DNA of 64,000 bases from Paractinoplanes abujensis. GTDB taxonomy: Bacteria > Actinomycetota > Actinomycetes > Mycobacteriales > Micromonosporaceae. How positions within the stretch are numbered: position 1 is the stretch's first letter; each line of letters starts with the position of its first letter. The DNA is taken from assembly GCF_014204895.1 (NCBI RefSeq), contig NZ_JACHMF010000001.1:5332001-5396000 (forward strand). Direction: 5' to 3'. The translations under genes were made by a program, and so were the position numbers. Below are positions 26,212 to 34,959 of the stretch, piece after piece. Below the pieces are notes generated by a model. It had not been told where the DNA came from, made no database searches, and worked only from the letters and a program-made list of their open reading frames with translations.

Positions 26212-28836
26212 TCAGGGCGCCGGCGGATCACCGCGCGCGACGACGGCCAGCCCGCGCCCGGAGGCCACGGCGGCCAGATCACCCAGCTGATCCGTACGCA
26301 GCACGCGCGCACCACCCCGAGCCAGCCGGGCCAGCAGCGGCCCGTTCGGATGGCCGTAATCGTTGTCCGCGCCGACCGACACGAGCGCCACCGACGGCCG
26401 GATCTCGTCCAGGAACCGCGCGCTCTGATAGCTGCTCCCGTGATGGGCGACTTTGAGCACGTCCGCCCGTACGGCGCCGACGCCCAGGTGGGTGAGCATG
26501 TCCTCCTGTTCCTCGGTCTCGGCGTCCCCCGGCAGCAGAATCGTCCGGCCGTCCACCTCGGCCCGCAGCACCAGGGAGTTGTTGTTGGGGTCGGAGTTCG
26601 TGCCACGCATCGGCTCCACAGGCCCGAGCACCCGCAACCGCACGTTCCCGGCCTCGTACGCCCACCCGGGCCCCACCGCGTGCACGGCGACCCGCCCGGC
26701 CGCGGCTCGTACGGCCGCCCGGCCCGCCGGTGGGTCCGGCCAGGACGGTCCGACCACCGCGCGCACGTCCCGGCCGCGGAAGACACCCGTGACGCCGCCG
26801 ATGTGGTCGACGTGGAAGTGACTGACCACGAACAGCACCACCTGACGAACCCCGAGCCGGCGCAGGCAGTGATCGACCGCGTTCGGCTCGGGCCCGGCGT
26901 CGACCACCACCGCGCGCCCACTGCCGGCGGGCAGCACGATCGCGTCGCCCTGCCCCACCGCGCACGCCACGACCAGCCAGCCCGGCGGAGGCCAGCCCGA
27001 GGCCAGCAGCCGTACGGGCAAAGCGCCCAGCACACCTCCGAGCGTCACCACCGTGACCAGCTTGCGGACGAGGGGCCGCCGGGTGGCGACGAGCAGCCCG
27101 ACGGTGATCACGGCCAGCAGCAGCGCGCCGGTGAGCCCGCCCGGCCACGGCAGCGCCCCCGCCGGCACCCGGGCGCCGTAGGTGGCCACCAGCACCAGCC
27201 ACTGCGCCGGCCAGTGCCCCAGCCACGCGGCGAACTCGGCCCCGGCCGGCCACACCGGCGAGATCACTGCCGCCGTCACCCCGAGCAGCGTGGCCGGGGC
27301 GATCGCGGGCACGGCCAGCAGGTTGGCCGGGACCGCCACGATGCTGATCGCGCCGGACAGCCCGGCCACGACCGGCCCGCACACGACCTGCGCGGCCGCC
27401 GGAACCGCGAGCGCCTCGGCCGGCCCCGGCGGCCAGCCCCGGGCCCGCAAGCCGTCCCGCCACACCGGCGCGAGCAGCAGCAGGCCCGACGTGGCCAGCA
27501 CCGACAGCGCGAACCCGACGTCCGAGGCCAGCTCCGGGTCGGCCAGGATCAGCACAGCCACGCCCGCGGCCAGCGCCGGCAGGGCAGCCCGGCGTCGCCC
27601 CGAGGCCAGCCCGATCAGTCCGATCGCCCCCATGGCGGCGGCCCGCACCACACTCGGCGAGGGCCGCGCCAGGATGACGAACCCCACCAGCGCCGCCGCA
27701 CAGACCAGCGCCGTGATCACCGGCCCGGCCCGGGTCCGCCGCACCGCGAACAGCACGACCCCCAGCACGATCGCCACGTTGGCGCCGGAAACGGCGTTCA
27801 GATGCGTCATGCCGGTCGCCCGGAAGTCCTCCTCGAGCGCCGGGTCGAGCCGGCTCGTGTCCCCGACGATCAGTCCCGGCAGCAACCCACCGGGCCGATC
27901 GGGCAGCGGCTCGCAGGCCCGTTGCAGCCCCGCCCGCAGCGCCCCCGCCGCCCGCTGCGCCCACGACGGTCGTCCCACCACCTGCGGCGCCTTCCGCACC
28001 GAGGCCACCGCCGCCCGCAGGTCCCCACCGCGGGGCGGCATCAGCTTGCCCTCGGCCCTGACCCGCTGCCCCGGCAGCAGCCCCCGCCACGCCGGATCGC
28101 TGCCCAGCACGAGGGCCCGGGCCGACAACCGCAGCGTCGCCCCGTGCTCCGGCCGCACGGCCTGGAGATCAACGGCCACGATGTACGTCGGCGGCATCCC
28201 CGCGGAACTCCTCAACGCCCGTGGATCATCCCGGACGATCAGCTCCATCCACACCGGATCACCGGCCCGGATCACCTCCACCAACGGCCCGGCCTCCCGC
28301 ACACTCACCCGGGCCCCGGTCGTCACCGCTCCGCAAGCCACCCCGAGCAGCAGGGCCGGCCCCACCCACCGCCCGGCATGCGCCCACCCGGCCCGCGAGC
28401 CGCCGGCGTCGTCGCTCTTCCGCCCGGTTCCCGAACGGCACGGGGCCGCCCGCGGCGGGGCCTGCCGTTGGTGGTCGGCTCCACCCGCCGCGGCCCGCTT
28501 GATCGCGACGGTCAGCGCGATGGCCAGAGCGGCCGCGCCCACCCCGATCAGGATGCCGGCGCGCGCGGTGAGGTAGAGGGCAGCCAGCGCCGACATCCAC
28601 ACCGCGACGGCGAAGCCGGCCAGCCGCAGATCGGGGACGCCGTCCGCCTTCCGGAGGGCCGCTGCGCCGGGTCCAGCCGCGCCCGGTCCAGCCGCGCGTC
28701 CCGCGGCCGGGCTCCCGACCGAGGTGGCCCGCCGGCCGGCACGAGGAGAGTGGCTCGGGGACGGTGTGGCCCGGCCGGCGCTCCGGCCCGACGCGTTCGC
28801 TTGCGGGCCGGGCCGCCCGGTTGGCCGCGACCTCAT
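26212..28836 (-). CDS. comEC: ComEC/Rec2-type DNA internalisation channel with beta-lactamase domain
   Basis: The 874-residue protein has an Ala/Pro/Gly-rich N-terminus (about 65 residues), initial membrane helices and an extracytoplasmic OB-like part. The Competence domain of many membrane helices begins at GLIVGDTSRLDP and is followed by the TGMTHLNAVSGANVAI hallmark. The C-terminal metallo-beta-lactamase-fold domain includes VSHFHVDHIGG and LKVAHHGSSYQSA. In model competent bacteria ComEC carries single-stranded DNA across the inner membrane. Actinobacteria usually keep comEA-comEC although competence is rarely shown. It overlaps comEA by ATGA. Confidence 0.93.
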   Translation of the reverse strand: MRSRPTGRPGPQANASGRSAGRATPSPSHSPRAGRRATSVGSPAAGRAAGPGAAGPGAAALRKADGVPDLRLAGFAVAVWMSALAALYLTARAGILIGVGAAALAIALTVAIKRAAAGGADHQRQAPPRAAPCRSGTGRKSDDAGGSRAGWAHAGRWVGPALLLGVACGAVTTGARVSVREAGPLVEVIRAGDPVWMELIVRDDPRALRSSAGMPPTYIVAVDLQAVRPEHGATLRLSARALVLGSDPAWRGLLPGQRVRAEGKLMPPRGGDLRAAVASVRKAPQVVGRPSWAQRAAGALRAGLQRACEPLPDRPGGLLPGLIVGDTSRLDPALEEDFRATGMTHLNAVSGANVAIVLGVVLFAVRRTRAGPVITALVCAAALVGFVILARPSPSVVRAAAMGAIGLIGLASGRRRAALPALAAGVAVLILADPELASDVGFALSVLATSGLLLLAPVWRDGLRARGWPPGPAEALAVPAAAQVVCGPVVAGLSGAISIVAVPANLLAVPAIAPATLLGVTAAVISPVWPAGAEFAAWLGHWPAQWLVLVATYGARVPAGALPWPGGLTGALLLAVITVGLLVATRRPLVRKLVTVVTLGGVLGALPVRLLASGWPPPGWLVVACAVGQGDAIVLPAGSGRAVVVDAGPEPNAVDHCLRRLGVRQVVLFVVSHFHVDHIGGVTGVFRGRDVRAVVGPSWPDPPAGRAAVRAAAGRVAVHAVGPGWAYEAGNVRLRVLGPVEPMRGTNSDPNNNSLVLRAEVDGRTILLPGDAETEEQEDMLTHLGVGAVRADVLKVAHHGSSYQSARFLDEIRPSVALVSVGADNDYGHPNGPLLARLARGGARVLRTDQLGDLAAVASGRGLAVVARGDPPAP

Positions 28837-30704
28837 ACCGTGACCAGGTCTTTCAGCTGTTCGTAGCGGGCGTCCCCGATGCCGTCGACCTTGCGCAGGT
28901 CGCCGACGGCCTTGAACCCGCCCTGGGCGTCCCGGGCGTCGAGGATCCGCTGGGCCAGCACCGGGCCCACCCCCGGCAGACCGTCCAGATCGGCCAGCGT
29001 CGCGGTGTTGAGGTTGACCAGGCCACCGGGACCGGTGCCACCGGGGGCCGCCGGGCCGGTCGGCAGGGTGATGCCCGGTGGTGGCGTCACGCCGACCATG
29101 ATGAGCTCGCCGTCCACCACCTTGCGGGCGAGGTTGAGCACGGAGACGTCCACCCCGGGCTCGGCTCCGCCCGCCGCGGTCAGCGCGTCCGCCACCCGTG
29201 CGCCCGGCGCGAGCTTCACCAGTCCGGGCTTCCGGACCTTGCCACCCACCGCGACCACCACCTCGGCCGCCGCCGAAGCCGCGGCGGGAGCGGAGACGGG
29301 CGCATCCCCGGCGTCCGACTCGGCCACGTTGAGCGGAGGCGGCGCCACCGGGTCCACCCGAGGGCGGGAACGCCAGGCCAGCAGGGCCGCGATCACGACG
29401 ACGACGGCGGCCACCACGGCCAACGCCCGCACGCCGCGCCGCCCTGGATCGAACGCCCCGATCCCGAACCGCCGCCCACCCTCACCCGGCCCGCCGCCGA
29501 AAGCCCCCGCCGCGCTCAGCCCCGGCGACTCCTCCGGCTCCGGCAGACTCGACGACGTGAAGGCGAAACGATCGCGCTCCGGATCGAACACGTAGTTCTC
29601 CGAGGGCGGCTCGCCCTCCTGCTCGGGCAGCACCCACGCCGGCGGTGGAAGCGGCCGCGGCGCATAGGGCTCGGCCTCCGGCATCACATCGCCGAGATGC
29701 GACTCCCGCAGATCCCCCACCCGCTGAGCCCCGGTCGCACCCCGCAGATCCCCCACCACCCGCTGAGCCCCCGTCGCACCCCGCAGAGCAACGACCACCG
29801 GCGGCGGCGAGACCACGCCAGGCCGCCCGGCACCACCCGTCGCCCGCATCCCGTCATCGGCCGTCTCAAGCAGCCCAGCCCGCTCCCCCAGACTCGCGCG
29901 CACGGTCGAAGCAGCCTCAACAGGAGCCGCGGCAGGAACGGCGGCCACCGTGGACACCCTCAGCGGTGTGGAAGCGGCCAGCGGCGCGGAGGCAGCCACC
30001 GCCGCAGGAGCAGCCACCGCCGCAGGAGCAGCCACCGCCGCAGGGACAGCCACCGCCGCAGGGACAGCCACCGCCGCAGGAGCAGCCACCGCCGCGAAGG
30101 CGGCAGGCAACGTGGAGGCCGTCGGCGGGATGGGCACCGACAGGTCCGAAGGGGTCAGCGGCGTCGCCGGAGCCGCGGCTGGTGCAGGGCCCGCAGCCGG
30201 CGGCGTGGCCCACGGGGTGCCGGCCCGATAGCTGTCCGCCTGCGCGGGGACAGCCGGCGGGCCGCCCGGCTCAGGAGGGCTTTCAGCCGGGACACGCTCG
30301 GGCGGGTGAAATACGGCGCTGGGCGCCGCCTCCAGGTCTACGTCGTCGGGCCAGGCCGGGATGATGTCCGACCACTCCAGCGGCTCGCCGACCTCGGCCA
30401 GCGACGCCAGGCCGTCGGCGTAGGAGGAGGGCACCGGGGCGGGTCGGGACGACTCGGCGCTGGAGGCAGAGGCCCAGGAACTGGCACGGCCGGGGACGGG
30501 CGCCGCCGAACCCGGACCGGAGGGACCCGCGGGGTGCGCAGCACGCGCCCGGAGGGCACCGGCCGGGTGGGCCGGCGACGGGTGGGTGGGGAAGGATGGG
30601 CTGGCGTGTGGAGTGGCGGAGGCTGGTGGGCCGGCCGCCGCAGCCGGCAGCACTGACCGCAGCCTCTGCGCTATGGCTTCGTCTGTGGGGTTCCGCTCTC
30701 GCAC
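28833..30704 (-). CDS. comEA: ComEA-like DNA-binding protein with large low-complexity N-terminal extension
   Basis: From GTG 30704 the protein is 623 residues. Residues 1 to about 440 are Ala/Pro-rich, with short repeats. A single hydrophobic helix follows (VRALAVVAAVVVVIAALLAW, near 455-475). Then come an SLBB-like domain (VGGKVRKPGLVKLAPGARV) and two helix-hairpin-helix motifs (LNTATLADLDGLPGVGPVLA and VDGIGDARYEQLKDL). ComEA holds double-stranded DNA at the membrane for ComEC. Usual actinobacterial length is about 200-350 residues, so the cytoplasmic tail is unusually long. The start is uncertain: no clear ribosome site is seen, and GTG 30653 is an alternative. Confidence 0.82.
   Translation of the reverse strand: MRERNPTDEAIAQRLRSVLPAAAAGPPASATPHASPSFPTHPSPAHPAGALRARAAHPAGPSGPGSAAPVPGRASSWASASSAESSRPAPVPSSYADGLASLAEVGEPLEWSDIIPAWPDDVDLEAAPSAVFHPPERVPAESPPEPGGPPAVPAQADSYRAGTPWATPPAAGPAPAAAPATPLTPSDLSVPIPPTASTLPAAFAAVAAPAAVAVPAAVAVPAAVAAPAAVAAPAAVAASAPLAASTPLRVSTVAAVPAAAPVEAASTVRASLGERAGLLETADDGMRATGGAGRPGVVSPPPVVVALRGATGAQRVVGDLRGATGAQRVGDLRESHLGDVMPEAEPYAPRPLPPPAWVLPEQEGEPPSENYVFDPERDRFAFTSSSLPEPEESPGLSAAGAFGGGPGEGGRRFGIGAFDPGRRGVRALAVVAAVVVVIAALLAWRSRPRVDPVAPPPLNVAESDAGDAPVSAPAAASAAAEVVVAVGGKVRKPGLVKLAPGARVADALTAAGGAEPGVDVSVLNLARKVVDGELIMVGVTPPPGITLPTGPAAPGGTGPGGLVNLNTATLADLDGLPGVGPVLAQRILDARDAQGGFKAVGDLRKVDGIGDARYEQLKDLVTV
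29993..30100. repeat. Six tandem 18-bp repeats within comEA
   Basis: CAGCCACCGCCGCAGGAG-type units start at 29993, 30011, 30029, 30047, 30065 and 30083. The unit length is a multiple of three, so the reading frame is kept. On the comEA strand it encodes repeated Ala-Ala-Val-Ala-(Ala/Val)-Pro segments. This is a coding minisatellite, prone to length variation. Confidence 0.9.
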
Positions 30705-30765
30705 GTTCAGGAAGCTAGGCAAGACGGCGAGATCTTGCCCCGGAGCCTGTGGACAGAGGTGCATT

Positions 30766-31536
30766 GTGGATAACTCGGCGATCATGGCAACGGGTGCTAT
30801 GGCGGAGCGCCTGCGCCGGGCCGGTTGTGTCTTTGCCGAGGAGGAGGCGGAGGTCATCGCCGGGGCCGCGGCTGACGCCGTGACCAGGGATCGCATGGTG
30901 GAGCGGCGCGTCCGGGGTGAGCCGCTGGAGCAGGTTGTCGGTTTCGCTGATTTTGCCGGGGTCCGCGTGCGGCTGCGGCCGGGTGTCTTCGTGCCCCGGG
31001 TCCGCAGCGAGCTGCTGGTGCGTCTGGCGGCCGAGGGGAACCCCCGGGTGGTCGTGGATCTCTGTTGCGGCTCGGGCGCCCTGGGCCTGGCCGTCCAGCG
31101 GCGCCGCCCGGGCGTGGAGCTGCATGCGGCCGATCTCGACGCGAACGCCACCGGATGTGCGCGCGACAACGGCATCATCCACGTCTATGAAGGCGACCTG
31201 TACGACCCGCTCCCGCACACCCTCCACGGCCGCGTCGATGTGCTTCTGGCCAATGTGCCTTATGTCGCCACCGCGCATCTCCCGTTGCTGCCGGCCGAGG
31301 CCCGCGAGCACGAACCGTCGATGGCCCTGGATGGTGGTGCGGATGGCCTTGATATCTTTCGCCGAGTAGCCGGGAGCGCTCCCAAATGGCTTGCCGCTGG
31401 TGGCGTGCTGCTCTCCGAGATCACGGAAGCGCAGCAAAAGGCCGCTCTGGCCGCCATTCGGGTGTCAGGCCTGGACGGCGACGTCGTCTACGACGAAGAT
31501 CTCGAAGCGCGAGTGGCCAGGGCTCGCAAAGGCTGA
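30766..31536 (+). CDS. HemK/PrmC-like protein N5-glutamine methyltransferase family
   Basis: The 256-residue protein from GTG 30766 has a helical N-terminal substrate domain (RRVRGEPLEQVVGFADFAG) and a Rossmann SAM-binding domain with VVDLCCGSGALGLAVQ (near 95-110). The catalytic motif NVPY lies near residue 162, corresponding to NPPY in PrmC. Canonical PrmC methylates the GGQ glutamine of release factors; the V in NVPY and the paralog-type N-terminus suggest the additional actinobacterial paralog annotated as putative glutamine methyltransferase. ATG 30784 is an alternative start. It is divergent from comEA. Confidence 0.85.
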   Translation: MDNSAIMATGAMAERLRRAGCVFAEEEAEVIAGAAADAVTRDRMVERRVRGEPLEQVVGFADFAGVRVRLRPGVFVPRVRSELLVRLAAEGNPRVVVDLCCGSGALGLAVQRRRPGVELHAADLDANATGCARDNGIIHVYEGDLYDPLPHTLHGRVDVLLANVPYVATAHLPLLPAEAREHEPSMALDGGADGLDIFRRVAGSAPKWLAAGGVLLSEITEAQQKAALAAIRVSGLDGDVVYDEDLEARVARARKG

Positions 31537-31552
31537 GCGGAAAGGCGACGGG

Positions 31553-32629
31553 GTGGGACGATACGCCCGAGCCAGGCTGGCCTCCCAGGTGATGCGGTGC
31601 CTACGCCGCGCCGGCTTCACGGAGGTCCGCTACGACGCCCCGGCCTTCCAAGTCCGCTTCACCACAAATGTCCGGAGTGAGCCGGCCATCCTCGACCTGG
31701 CTCCCCTGCTCACCCCACGAAAGGGGCGGAAGAAGCGGATCCAGGCGTACGTCTCCGGCCTGAGCCCCGACCCCATCCCGCCCGACTGGCAGACCGCCCG
31801 CCCTTTGCTCCGCCCGGTCCTGCGGGGCGGCACGCCGGGCAACCCGATCAAGCGGCCCGCCTTCCCGTACTTGTCGGAGTACGTGGTCATCGACCACCCC
31901 GAGGCGATGACCTACGTCACCGATCAGCAGTTGCAGACCTGGCACGTACGCCCCGACGAGGTCTTCAAGTCGGCCCGCGCCAACCTGGAAGCGGCCACCC
32001 TGCAGGGCGCCCCCACCGAACTGGTCCGCTTCGTCGACGACGGCGACGCGTACTGGACCTCGCACCTGCTTCTGGAGCACTGGTTGCAACGCCTCGAACC
32101 CCAGGTGGGCGGCCCGCCCGTCGCTTTCGCCCCGGAGCGCGGCACCCTGCTGATCACCTCGGCCGAGAGCCCTCACCTGCGGGCGGTCTTCGCCCAGGCG
32201 GAGGAGCTCTACGCCCGATCGCCCCGGCCGATCACCCCGATGGCGTACGTCAGCGACGCCCAGGGCTGCACGGTCCCGTTCAGCGTGCCCGAGGATCACC
32301 CCCTGCACCACACGGTTCGCCGGGCCGAGCGCATCTTGGCCGTCCAGGAGTACGCCCGCCAGGCCGCCCACCTGACCGAGCCCGCCGCCGAACTCGTCCT
32401 GGTCGGCGACGACGAGACGGGCTGGCGCACCCGGGCCGCCTGGGACGGCGAAGCGCTGCTGCCGACCGCGGACGAGGTGCAGCTGGGCGACCGGACGGTT
32501 CCCTGGCCCGAGCTGGACGTGGAGCCCGTGCCGGGGCTGGAGCCGATCAGATGGACAACCGCCGGTGCACCACAATCCCCGCCACCCCGGGCCCCACGTG
32601 CGCGGCGACGACCGCGCCGATCTCGGTGA
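31553..32629 (+). CDS. Uncharacterised protein, DUF1444/YtpQ-like layout
   Basis: The 358-residue protein from GTG 31553 has an N-terminal domain with an AYVSGLSPDPIPP strand and FPYLSEYVVIDHPEAMTYVT (about 107-126). WHVRPDEVFKSARANLE follows, then a second half with LLITSAESPHLRAVFAQAEELY. This order resembles the DUF1444 (YtpQ) family, but I am not certain. No signal or membrane segment is present. It follows the methyltransferase by 16 bp in the same direction. Its last 27 codons, Pro/Arg-rich, overlap the convergent degV gene by 83 bp, an unusually long 3' overlap. Confidence 0.7.
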   Translation: MGRYARARLASQVMRCLRRAGFTEVRYDAPAFQVRFTTNVRSEPAILDLAPLLTPRKGRKKRIQAYVSGLSPDPIPPDWQTARPLLRPVLRGGTPGNPIKRPAFPYLSEYVVIDHPEAMTYVTDQQLQTWHVRPDEVFKSARANLEAATLQGAPTELVRFVDDGDAYWTSHLLLEHWLQRLEPQVGGPPVAFAPERGTLLITSAESPHLRAVFAQAEELYARSPRPITPMAYVSDAQGCTVPFSVPEDHPLHHTVRRAERILAVQEYARQAAHLTEPAAELVLVGDDETGWRTRAAWDGEALLPTADEVQLGDRTVPWPELDVEPVPGLEPIRWTTAGAPQSPPPRAPRARRRPRRSR

Positions 32630-33401
32630 TGTAGCAGTCTCGCAGCCTGTCCCCCAGCCGCATCGCCACCTGGTCGGCCAGCGCGGCCGCCCGGTCCGGC
32701 GATTGCAGGTGATGGACGGCGATGTCGACCAGTCCGTCCCCCGAGGCGTCCACGGCCAGGTCGACCAGCTTCGCCAGCGCCCGCCCGGCTGTGCGCACCC
32801 TGTCCTTGACGACGATCGCGCCGTCGGCCACGTGCAGGATCGGCTTGACCGAGAGGGCCGTGCCGACCAGGGCCGAGGCCGCGTTGATGCGCCCGCCACG
32901 GCGCAGGAACTCGAGGGTGTCGACGTAGAACAGCGTGCTCACCTGTTCGGCATGGGTGACGGCCGCACCCCGTACGGCGGGAAGGTCTTGACCTCGGGTC
33001 GCCGCCGTGGCCGCGGCCAGGGCGGCGAACCCGAGACCCATGCCGGTCGTGCCGCTGTCGACCACCTCGACGCGGGACCCGAACTCGGCGGCGGCCAGCA
33101 CGGCGGCCTCGTGGGTGCCGGAGAGCCGGGCCGACAGGTGGACCGAGACGATGCCGTCGGCGCCGGCGTCGAACAGCTTGCGATAGGCGGCCGCGAACTG
33201 GGAGGGGGCGGGCCGGGAGGTGCTCACCTCGGCCCGCCGCTCGCCCAGGGCCCGCGCGACCTCGGCGGGCTGGATCTCGATGCCCTCGAGCCCGTCGGCG
33301 CCGTTGATGACGACCGTGAGGGGCACGACGGTCAGCTCATACGAACCCGCCAGTTCGGCGGGCAGGTACGCGGTGGAGTCGGTGACAACCGCGACGGGCA
33401 T
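32547..33401 (-). CDS. DegV family fatty-acid-binding protein
   Basis: The 284-residue protein has the DegV pattern: VVTDSTAYLP at the start, EVSTSRPAPSQFAAAY near 57-72, HLSARLSGTHEAA near 88-100 and VDTLEFLRRGGRI near 155-167. DegV proteins bind a fatty-acid chain; paired with a fatty-acid kinase (FakA) they feed exogenous fatty acids into phospholipid. No fakA-like gene is seen nearby. Its 3' end overlaps the convergent DUF1444-like gene by 83 bp. Confidence 0.92.
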   Translation of the reverse strand: MPVAVVTDSTAYLPAELAGSYELTVVPLTVVINGADGLEGIEIQPAEVARALGERRAEVSTSRPAPSQFAAAYRKLFDAGADGIVSVHLSARLSGTHEAAVLAAAEFGSRVEVVDSGTTGMGLGFAALAAATAATRGQDLPAVRGAAVTHAEQVSTLFYVDTLEFLRRGGRINAASALVGTALSVKPILHVADGAIVVKDRVRTAGRALAKLVDLAVDASGDGLVDIAVHHLQSPDRAAALADQVAMRLGDRLRDCYITEIGAVVAAHVGPGVAGIVVHRRLSI

Positions 33402-33446
33402 GCGGGCACGGTAGCCGATCGGAACATGCCCTGGTGAGCGCGGGGG

Positions 33447-33857
33447 TCACCCCTTTTCGACGGCAGTCACGACGAACGGCACGCCCTGCTGACAGGTCGA
33501 CATCATGCCCGGCTCGGCGTGACCGGAGATCTTGACCTTGCTGCCCACCGCGGCGTCGCTGCGCATCGCCGGGTCGTCGAAGATCAGCAGGTGGGAGCCG
33601 CTGTCATCGGTGAGGAGCAGGCAGTTGGGCTCGACCCCGGCGGTCACCGTGCCGGTGATCGTCTTGGCGCCGGCGTTGGGCCGCCCCGGCTCACCGGCCG
33701 GACCGCTGGTCTTGGCCGTGGGCACGGGCAGGTCGACCACGTCCGAGGCCGAGGAGGAGGGCGCCGGGGCGGCGGCGCCGGTCTCGCTCGCATTGTTGGC
33801 GCAGCCGGCCGCGACGAGCAGAAGGAGCAATACGGCGGGAACGGTACGAGTCACCAT
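33447..33857 (-). CDS. Secreted lipoprotein, function unknown
   Basis: The 136-residue protein has a lipoprotein signal: a hydrophobic core LLLLLVAAGC with the lipobox Cys at about residue 19. A Ser/Ala/Pro linker follows, then a domain with ITGTVTAGVEPNCLLLTDD, KVKISGHAEPGMMSTCQQG and two cysteines that could form a disulfide. The beta-rich pattern suggests a small OB-like or copper/solute-binding domain, but I cannot assign it. It is transcribed in the same direction as the nadD-rsfS-phosphatase cluster and sits after it. Confidence 0.8.
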   Translation of the reverse strand: MVTRTVPAVLLLLLVAAGCANNASETGAAAPAPSSSASDVVDLPVPTAKTSGPAGEPGRPNAGAKTITGTVTAGVEPNCLLLTDDSGSHLLIFDDPAMRSDAAVGSKVKISGHAEPGMMSTCQQGVPFVVTAVEKG

Positions 33858-33904
33858 GATGGTTGGACGCTACCGGATCATCGGCGGTTCCCCGGGCCGG
33901 GAAT

Positions 33905-34534
33905 TCAGACGGGCGGCGGTACGGGCCGGTCGCTGAACGGGCCCACGTTGTACGCCGCGAGCTGCCAGCCGCGCTTGTCGTCGCGGGTGAGCTCGACCCA
34001 GTGGCAGTTCTGCAGGGCCCGCAAGGTGCGCAGCTGCTCGACGGGCCAGCCGAGCAGGTGCCCGATGCCCTGGCGGGCGGCGGCGCCGTGCGTCGCGACC
34101 ACGACGGTGCCCCCGGCGGGTGCCTCGGCGGCGGCGTCACGCAGCCCGTCGGCGACCCGTTTGCCCAGGTCCTCCAGCGTCTCGACGTCGCCCCCGACCT
34201 CTTGCCCGGCCGTCCAGCGGGCGTGCTGCTCGGGGTGCCGCTCGGCCACCTCGGGCATGGTCAGGCCCTGCCAGGCGCCGAACCAGCGCTCGCGCAGACG
34301 CTTGTCGTAGCCGATCGACAGCCCGGTCAGCGCGCCCAGCGCGGCGGCCGTGTCCGAAGCGCGCTTGAGGTCGCTGGCCACGATCGCGTCGGGTTTCAGC
34401 TTGACCAGGATCTCGGCGGCGTCGACGGCCTGCTGGCGGCCGAGCGCGTTGAGCTCGACGTCGGTCTGCCCCTGGACCCGGTTGGCGGCGTTCCAATCCG
34501 TGTTGCCGTGCCGCCAGACGATCAGGCGCGTCAC
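33905..34534 (-). CDS. Histidine phosphatase family (phosphoglycerate mutase-like) protein
   Basis: This 209-residue protein starts at GTG 34534, sharing the GTGA overlap with the end of rsfS. RHGNTDWN near residues 8-15 contains the phosphorylated His, LRERWFGAWQG near 81-91 the catalytic Glu region, and VVATHGAAAR near 148-157 the second His. Close actinobacterial homologs behind nadD-rsfS include glucosyl-3-phosphoglycerate phosphatase, but substrate assignment here is uncertain. Confidence 0.9.
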   Translation of the reverse strand: MTRLIVWRHGNTDWNAANRVQGQTDVELNALGRQQAVDAAEILVKLKPDAIVASDLKRASDTAAALGALTGLSIGYDKRLRERWFGAWQGLTMPEVAERHPEQHARWTAGQEVGGDVETLEDLGKRVADGLRDAAAEAPAGGTVVVATHGAAARQGIGHLLGWPVEQLRTLRALQNCHWVELTRDDKRGWQLAAYNVGPFSDRPVPPPV

Positions 34535-34920
34535 GACGCGTCGGCCTCGACCATGTCGCGGTCGACGAACGGGATCGTCGGGCAGTCCTTCCAGAGCTTG
34601 TCGAGGGCGTAGAACTCGCGCTCCTCCACGTGCTGGATGTGGACGACGATGTCGACGTAGTCGAGGAGCACCCACCGGCCCTGGCGCTCGCCCTCACGAC
34701 GCACGGGCTTGGCCTTCTCGGGCAGGTTGAGCAGGGCTTCCTCGATGGCGTCGACGATCGCGACGACCTGGCGCTCGTTGGACGCCGAGGCGATCACGAA
34801 CGCGTCGGTGATGTAGAGCTGGTCTCCGACATCGATCACGACGATGTCTTGCGCCTTCTTGTCGGCGGCGGCCTGCGCGGCCGTCATCGCCAGTTCAAGA
34901 GCGCGTTCGCTGACGGGCAA
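34531..34920 (-). CDS. rsfS: Ribosomal silencing factor RsfS
   Basis: The 129-residue protein has the RsfS/Iojap core: KAQDIVVIDVGDQLYITDAFVI, ASNERQVVAIVDAIEEAL and WVLLDYVDIVVHIQHVEEREFYALDKLW. RsfS binds ribosomal protein uL14 and blocks subunit joining when nutrients are short. It follows nadD by 39 bp and overlaps the histidine phosphatase, the standard actinobacterial trio. Confidence 0.97.
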   Translation of the reverse strand: MPVSERALELAMTAAQAAADKKAQDIVVIDVGDQLYITDAFVIASASNERQVVAIVDAIEEALLNLPEKAKPVRREGERQGRWVLLDYVDIVVHIQHVEEREFYALDKLWKDCPTIPFVDRDMVEADAS

Positions 34921-34959
34921 GAGTGTCCCCTCGGTCGGCTTTCTGGTGCATCAAGCCTC

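Noticed and set aside
26350..28866. 838-codon plus-strand ORF opposite comEC
   Set aside because: The His/Arg/Pro-rich composition and complete overlap with the comEC domains mark it as a shadow.
29993..30100. Possible CRISPR-like array
   Set aside because: The 18-bp units are directly adjacent with no spacers, keep the comEA reading frame and encode Ala/Val/Pro, so this is a coding minisatellite.
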